Shown: positions 62,120 through 64,000 of the stretch, piece after piece
How the letters are laid out: each line of letters opens with the position of its first letter
Numbering within the stretch: the stretch's first letter is position 1
NCBI GenBank assembly: GCA_965219305.1
Contig: OZ244725.1
Coordinates: 1,302,001-1,366,000, forward strand
Reading direction: 5' to 3'
Source of the DNA: DATHTS01 sp965219305
GTDB lineage: Bacteria > Acidobacteriota > Blastocatellia > Pyrinomonadales > Pyrinomonadaceae
Length of the DNA: 64,000 nt
The notes under the pieces: model-generated
Databases searched by the model: none
Seen by the model: the letters and a program-made list of their open reading frames with translations, nothing else
Told to the model about the DNA's origin: nothing
Program-made: the position numbers and the translations under genes

Positions 62120-62452
62120 TTATTCGACAGGTCTTCCGCCCGCGTCAATTCCTTCGACGCTGGCTTGCCTGACAACTTTGACGTGCAGATCATCGTTAAC
62201 ACGAACCTGACACGAAAGCCGTGTGTGATCGCCGAGATCGGTTTTCGTTGCAAGAATCGCTTTTTCGGGTTCGCCGATTTCGCCCGGATCGCCCGCTAAA
62301 ATTTCGACGCGGCACGTCGTACAGCGTGCATTTCCGCCGCAGCGATGCAGAATGTCAATTCCGTTATCTTCAAGACATAAAACGAGTTTTCTGTCCGGTT
62401 CAGCTTCAAAAGCAGTCTGACCATTTGCGGTTTCCGCAGTAATTTTGTGCAT
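62120..62452 (-). CDS. 2Fe-2S ferredoxin
   Basis: 110 aa plant-type ferredoxin; cluster ligands in RCGGNARCTTC and the later LSCQVRV Cys. Electron carrier, partner unknown. Same strand as sodN, 49 bp apart. Confidence 0.88.
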   Translation of the reverse strand: MHKITAETANGQTAFEAEPDRKLVLCLEDNGIDILHRCGGNARCTTCRVEILAGDPGEIGEPEKAILATKTDLGDHTRLSCQVRVNDDLHVKVVRQASVEGIDAGGRPVE

Positions 62453-62585
62453 TATTTACAAAGACTCCTGACTGTTAAAATAGTAAAACTTCAATACTTT
62501 GACTTTAAAAAAACGATTTGAAAATAGCAAGTTGAGCAAATCTTCAAAATATGAAAAATGCAGCTTTAAGAAAGTGTAAAAAATT

Positions 62586-62614
62586 ATTCACAAAGCGGGT
62601 AAAAAGTGTATAAT
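62586..62614 (+). promoter_or_regulatory. Possible sigma-70-type promoter of the rhomboid gene
   Basis: TATAAT at 62609-62614 with TTCACA 16 bp upstream (62587-62592). About 68 bp before the ATG, where GAGGAG sits at about 62668-62673. Confidence 0.4.
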
Positions 62615-62682
62615 TCCGATTAAAAGATTTAGAACTAATCAAACTGAAAATTAATTTAATCGAATCGAGGAGATTTTAACAG

Positions 62683-63405
62683 ATGTTTCCAATCAGCGAC
62701 GACAATTCAGACCGCGTAATTACGCCGTATGTCAATTACATTATTATCGGCATAAACGTCTTGGTTTTCGTGCTTTTTCAGCAGATCGGCTCAAACGAAC
62801 ATTTTACATACGCTTTTTCACTCGTGCCGAAAGAAGTCACGACCGGCATTGATCTGACCGGATTGCAGGTTATAAATTCGGGCGGACAGACGGCGCAGAT
62901 TCCGAATTACGCCGCGCCGTTCGGCATTTATTTTAATCTTTTGAGTTCGATGTTTATGCACGGAGGTTTCAGTCATATTTTTGGAAATATGCTGTTTTTG
63001 TGGATTTTCGGCGATAATATCGAAAACCTGATCGGACACGTCCGCTACGCCATTTTCTATCTCGTCTGCAGACTCGCCGCCGCGCTCGGACAAATTATTA
63101 TGGGACCCGATTCGATAATCCCGATGCTCGGCGCGTCCGGCGCGATTTCCGGCGTTCTCGGAGGTTATATGCTGATGTTCCCGACCAAAAAAGTCCGCGC
63201 ACTGATTTTCAGAATTATTACGACCGTTCCGGCTTATGTCGCGCTCGGTTTATGGATCGTTTATCAAATCGTTCTCGGATTTATGTCTCCGGCGGGCGAA
63301 GGCGGCGTGGCTTATGCGGCGCACATCGGCGGATTCGTTGCGGGCATGGCTTTAATAAAACTTTTTGCCATCGGAAAATCAAACGAACCTTTGCCGGAAA
63401 AATAA
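62683..63405 (+). CDS. Rhomboid family intramembrane serine protease
   Basis: 240 aa, six membrane segments. Catalytic Ser152 in GASG and His214 in AAHIGGF, with the HxxxN motif before (HIFGNMLFLW). Cleaves membrane proteins inside the bilayer. Converges with the CYTH gene (stops adjacent). Confidence 0.92.
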   Translation: MFPISDDNSDRVITPYVNYIIIGINVLVFVLFQQIGSNEHFTYAFSLVPKEVTTGIDLTGLQVINSGGQTAQIPNYAAPFGIYFNLLSSMFMHGGFSHIFGNMLFLWIFGDNIENLIGHVRYAIFYLVCRLAAALGQIIMGPDSIIPMLGASGAISGVLGGYMLMFPTKKVRALIFRIITTVPAYVALGLWIVYQIVLGFMSPAGEGGVAYAAHIGGFVAGMALIKLFAIGKSNEPLPEK

Positions 63406-63921
63406 TTATTTACTTGAAACTTCCCTTTGCACATCGGCGAAATTTTTGTTGACGAGCGTTTCACCGTAAAAAAACGGTTTGTCTGTTACTTCGACGGCAA
63501 CGAAATTAGGAATTCTAAATTGCCGCAAGTCCTCTTCGCTGTCAAACAAAACTTTCGCTGTGTTCAATCCCCATAAATCGCCCAGATAAACGTCAATTTC
63601 AAAACGATGAAAATCGAAATCGTGAAAATAACGGTTTTTGCGGATTTCCCGATCTTCAAACTGCTCGAATTGTTTATGTTCGTTTTCATTTAAGTAAATC
63701 TCCGCCATTTTCCAATGTCCGGGATTTTCCGCCGGAAACCGCTGCTGTAAAATATACGTCCATTTTTTCGTCGCCGGTTCGCGCACCGTGCGGAGCCGAA
63801 TTCGCGTGTTTTCGATATAATTGTCAAACAATTGCAGATGACTGCTCGCCGGAGTCAGAGGTTCGGGTAAATTGTGGAGTAAAAATAAGCGGTGTAATTC
63901 GTTTCGGTATGTTTTGTCCAT
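63406..63921 (-). CDS. CYTH domain protein
   Basis: 171 aa; EIDVYLGDLWGLNTAKVLFD and PNFVAVEVTDK are CYTH (triphosphate tunnel) motifs. Enzymes of this fold hydrolyse triphosphates or polyphosphate. The N-terminal ExExK motif is not clearly visible, so activity is uncertain. Its upstream region runs into the window's right edge. Confidence 0.8.
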   Translation of the reverse strand: MDKTYRNELHRLFLLHNLPEPLTPASSHLQLFDNYIENTRIRLRTVREPATKKWTYILQQRFPAENPGHWKMAEIYLNENEHKQFEQFEDREIRKNRYFHDFDFHRFEIDVYLGDLWGLNTAKVLFDSEEDLRQFRIPNFVAVEVTDKPFFYGETLVNKNFADVQREVSSK

Positions 63922-64000
63922 TTCGCGTTTTTAATTTATACTTTTTTCTTATTTCAAAAGAATAATTTTTATTATGCGTAATTTAATTTTATTATCAATT

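Overview
The window looks like a chromosomal contig from an Acidobacteriota bacterium, most likely class Blastocatellia (Pyrinomonadaceae-like). This is inferred from gene content: maturation and accessory genes of a group 1h-type [NiFe]-hydrogenase with DUF5947, DUF6084 and a DUF6893-like small protein; methylmalonyl-CoA pathway genes; a Ni-superoxide dismutase; and large secreted delta-60/FG-GAP, VIT-vWA and YCF48-like proteins. No rRNA or tRNA gene was found. Core genes have a moderate GC, GAA/TTC-rich codon style, while several islands are clearly AT-rich.

Layout. 0.3-9.5 kb: S41 processing protease, YCF48-like and VIT-vWA secreted proteins, a TylF-type methyltransferase and a 959-codon delta-60/FG-GAP protein. 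10-12.1 kb: an EF-G paralogue. 12.2-15.2 kb: an AT-rich three-gene ABC-3C (ABC three-component) conflict system with a SMEK effector, a small middle component and a DUF2326 ATPase. 15.3-16.65 kb: a 21-bp tandem array, an unknown gene, a MITE-like inverted repeat and a perfect 48-bp palindrome. 16.7-21.9 kb: zinc-ribbon membrane protein, CrtC-like protein, OB-fold lipoprotein, DinB-like protein, DHFR, and two small genes. 22-32.4 kb: one long leftward hydrogenase maturation/accessory operon ending in hypD. It lacks hypE and the structural subunits inside this window, and it has been invaded by several repeats and single AT-rich genes. 32.5 kb: a relic of the ppsA 3' end. 32.7-39.7 kb: a tripartite RND efflux operon. 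39.8-42.5 kb: a TPR protein with a LexA/S24-like tail, a divergent small secreted protein and a patatin pseudogene. 42.7-44.7 kb: an extended PilT-like ATPase. 46-48.2 kb: meaB and methylmalonyl-CoA epimerase with two inserted genes. 48.3-51.4 kb: two tandem parvulin isomerases. 51.5-57 kb: MBL hydrolase, sialate acetylesterase, GNAT, GT87 and a frameshifted YdeI gene. 57-59.7 kb: a small overlapping gene pair and an Nmad2 plus endonuclease pair. 59.7-64 kb: methylmalonyl-CoA mutase, Ni-SOD, ferredoxin, rhomboid and CYTH genes.

The most unusual signal is the repeat ecology. Two separate 21-bp heptapeptide-coding arrays share one consensus. Heptanucleotide (7-bp) tandem tracts recur at five places, one pair bracketing a four-helix-bundle (IVP-like) gene exactly at its start and stop. 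Palindromic fold-back elements occur between hyp genes, nested inside one another, and once in frame inside hypF.

The methylmalonyl-CoA genes (mutase, MeaB, epimerase) are spread over three places but serve one propionate/methylmalonyl pathway. HypA/HypB nickel delivery and Ni-SOD both point to a nickel-using lifestyle.
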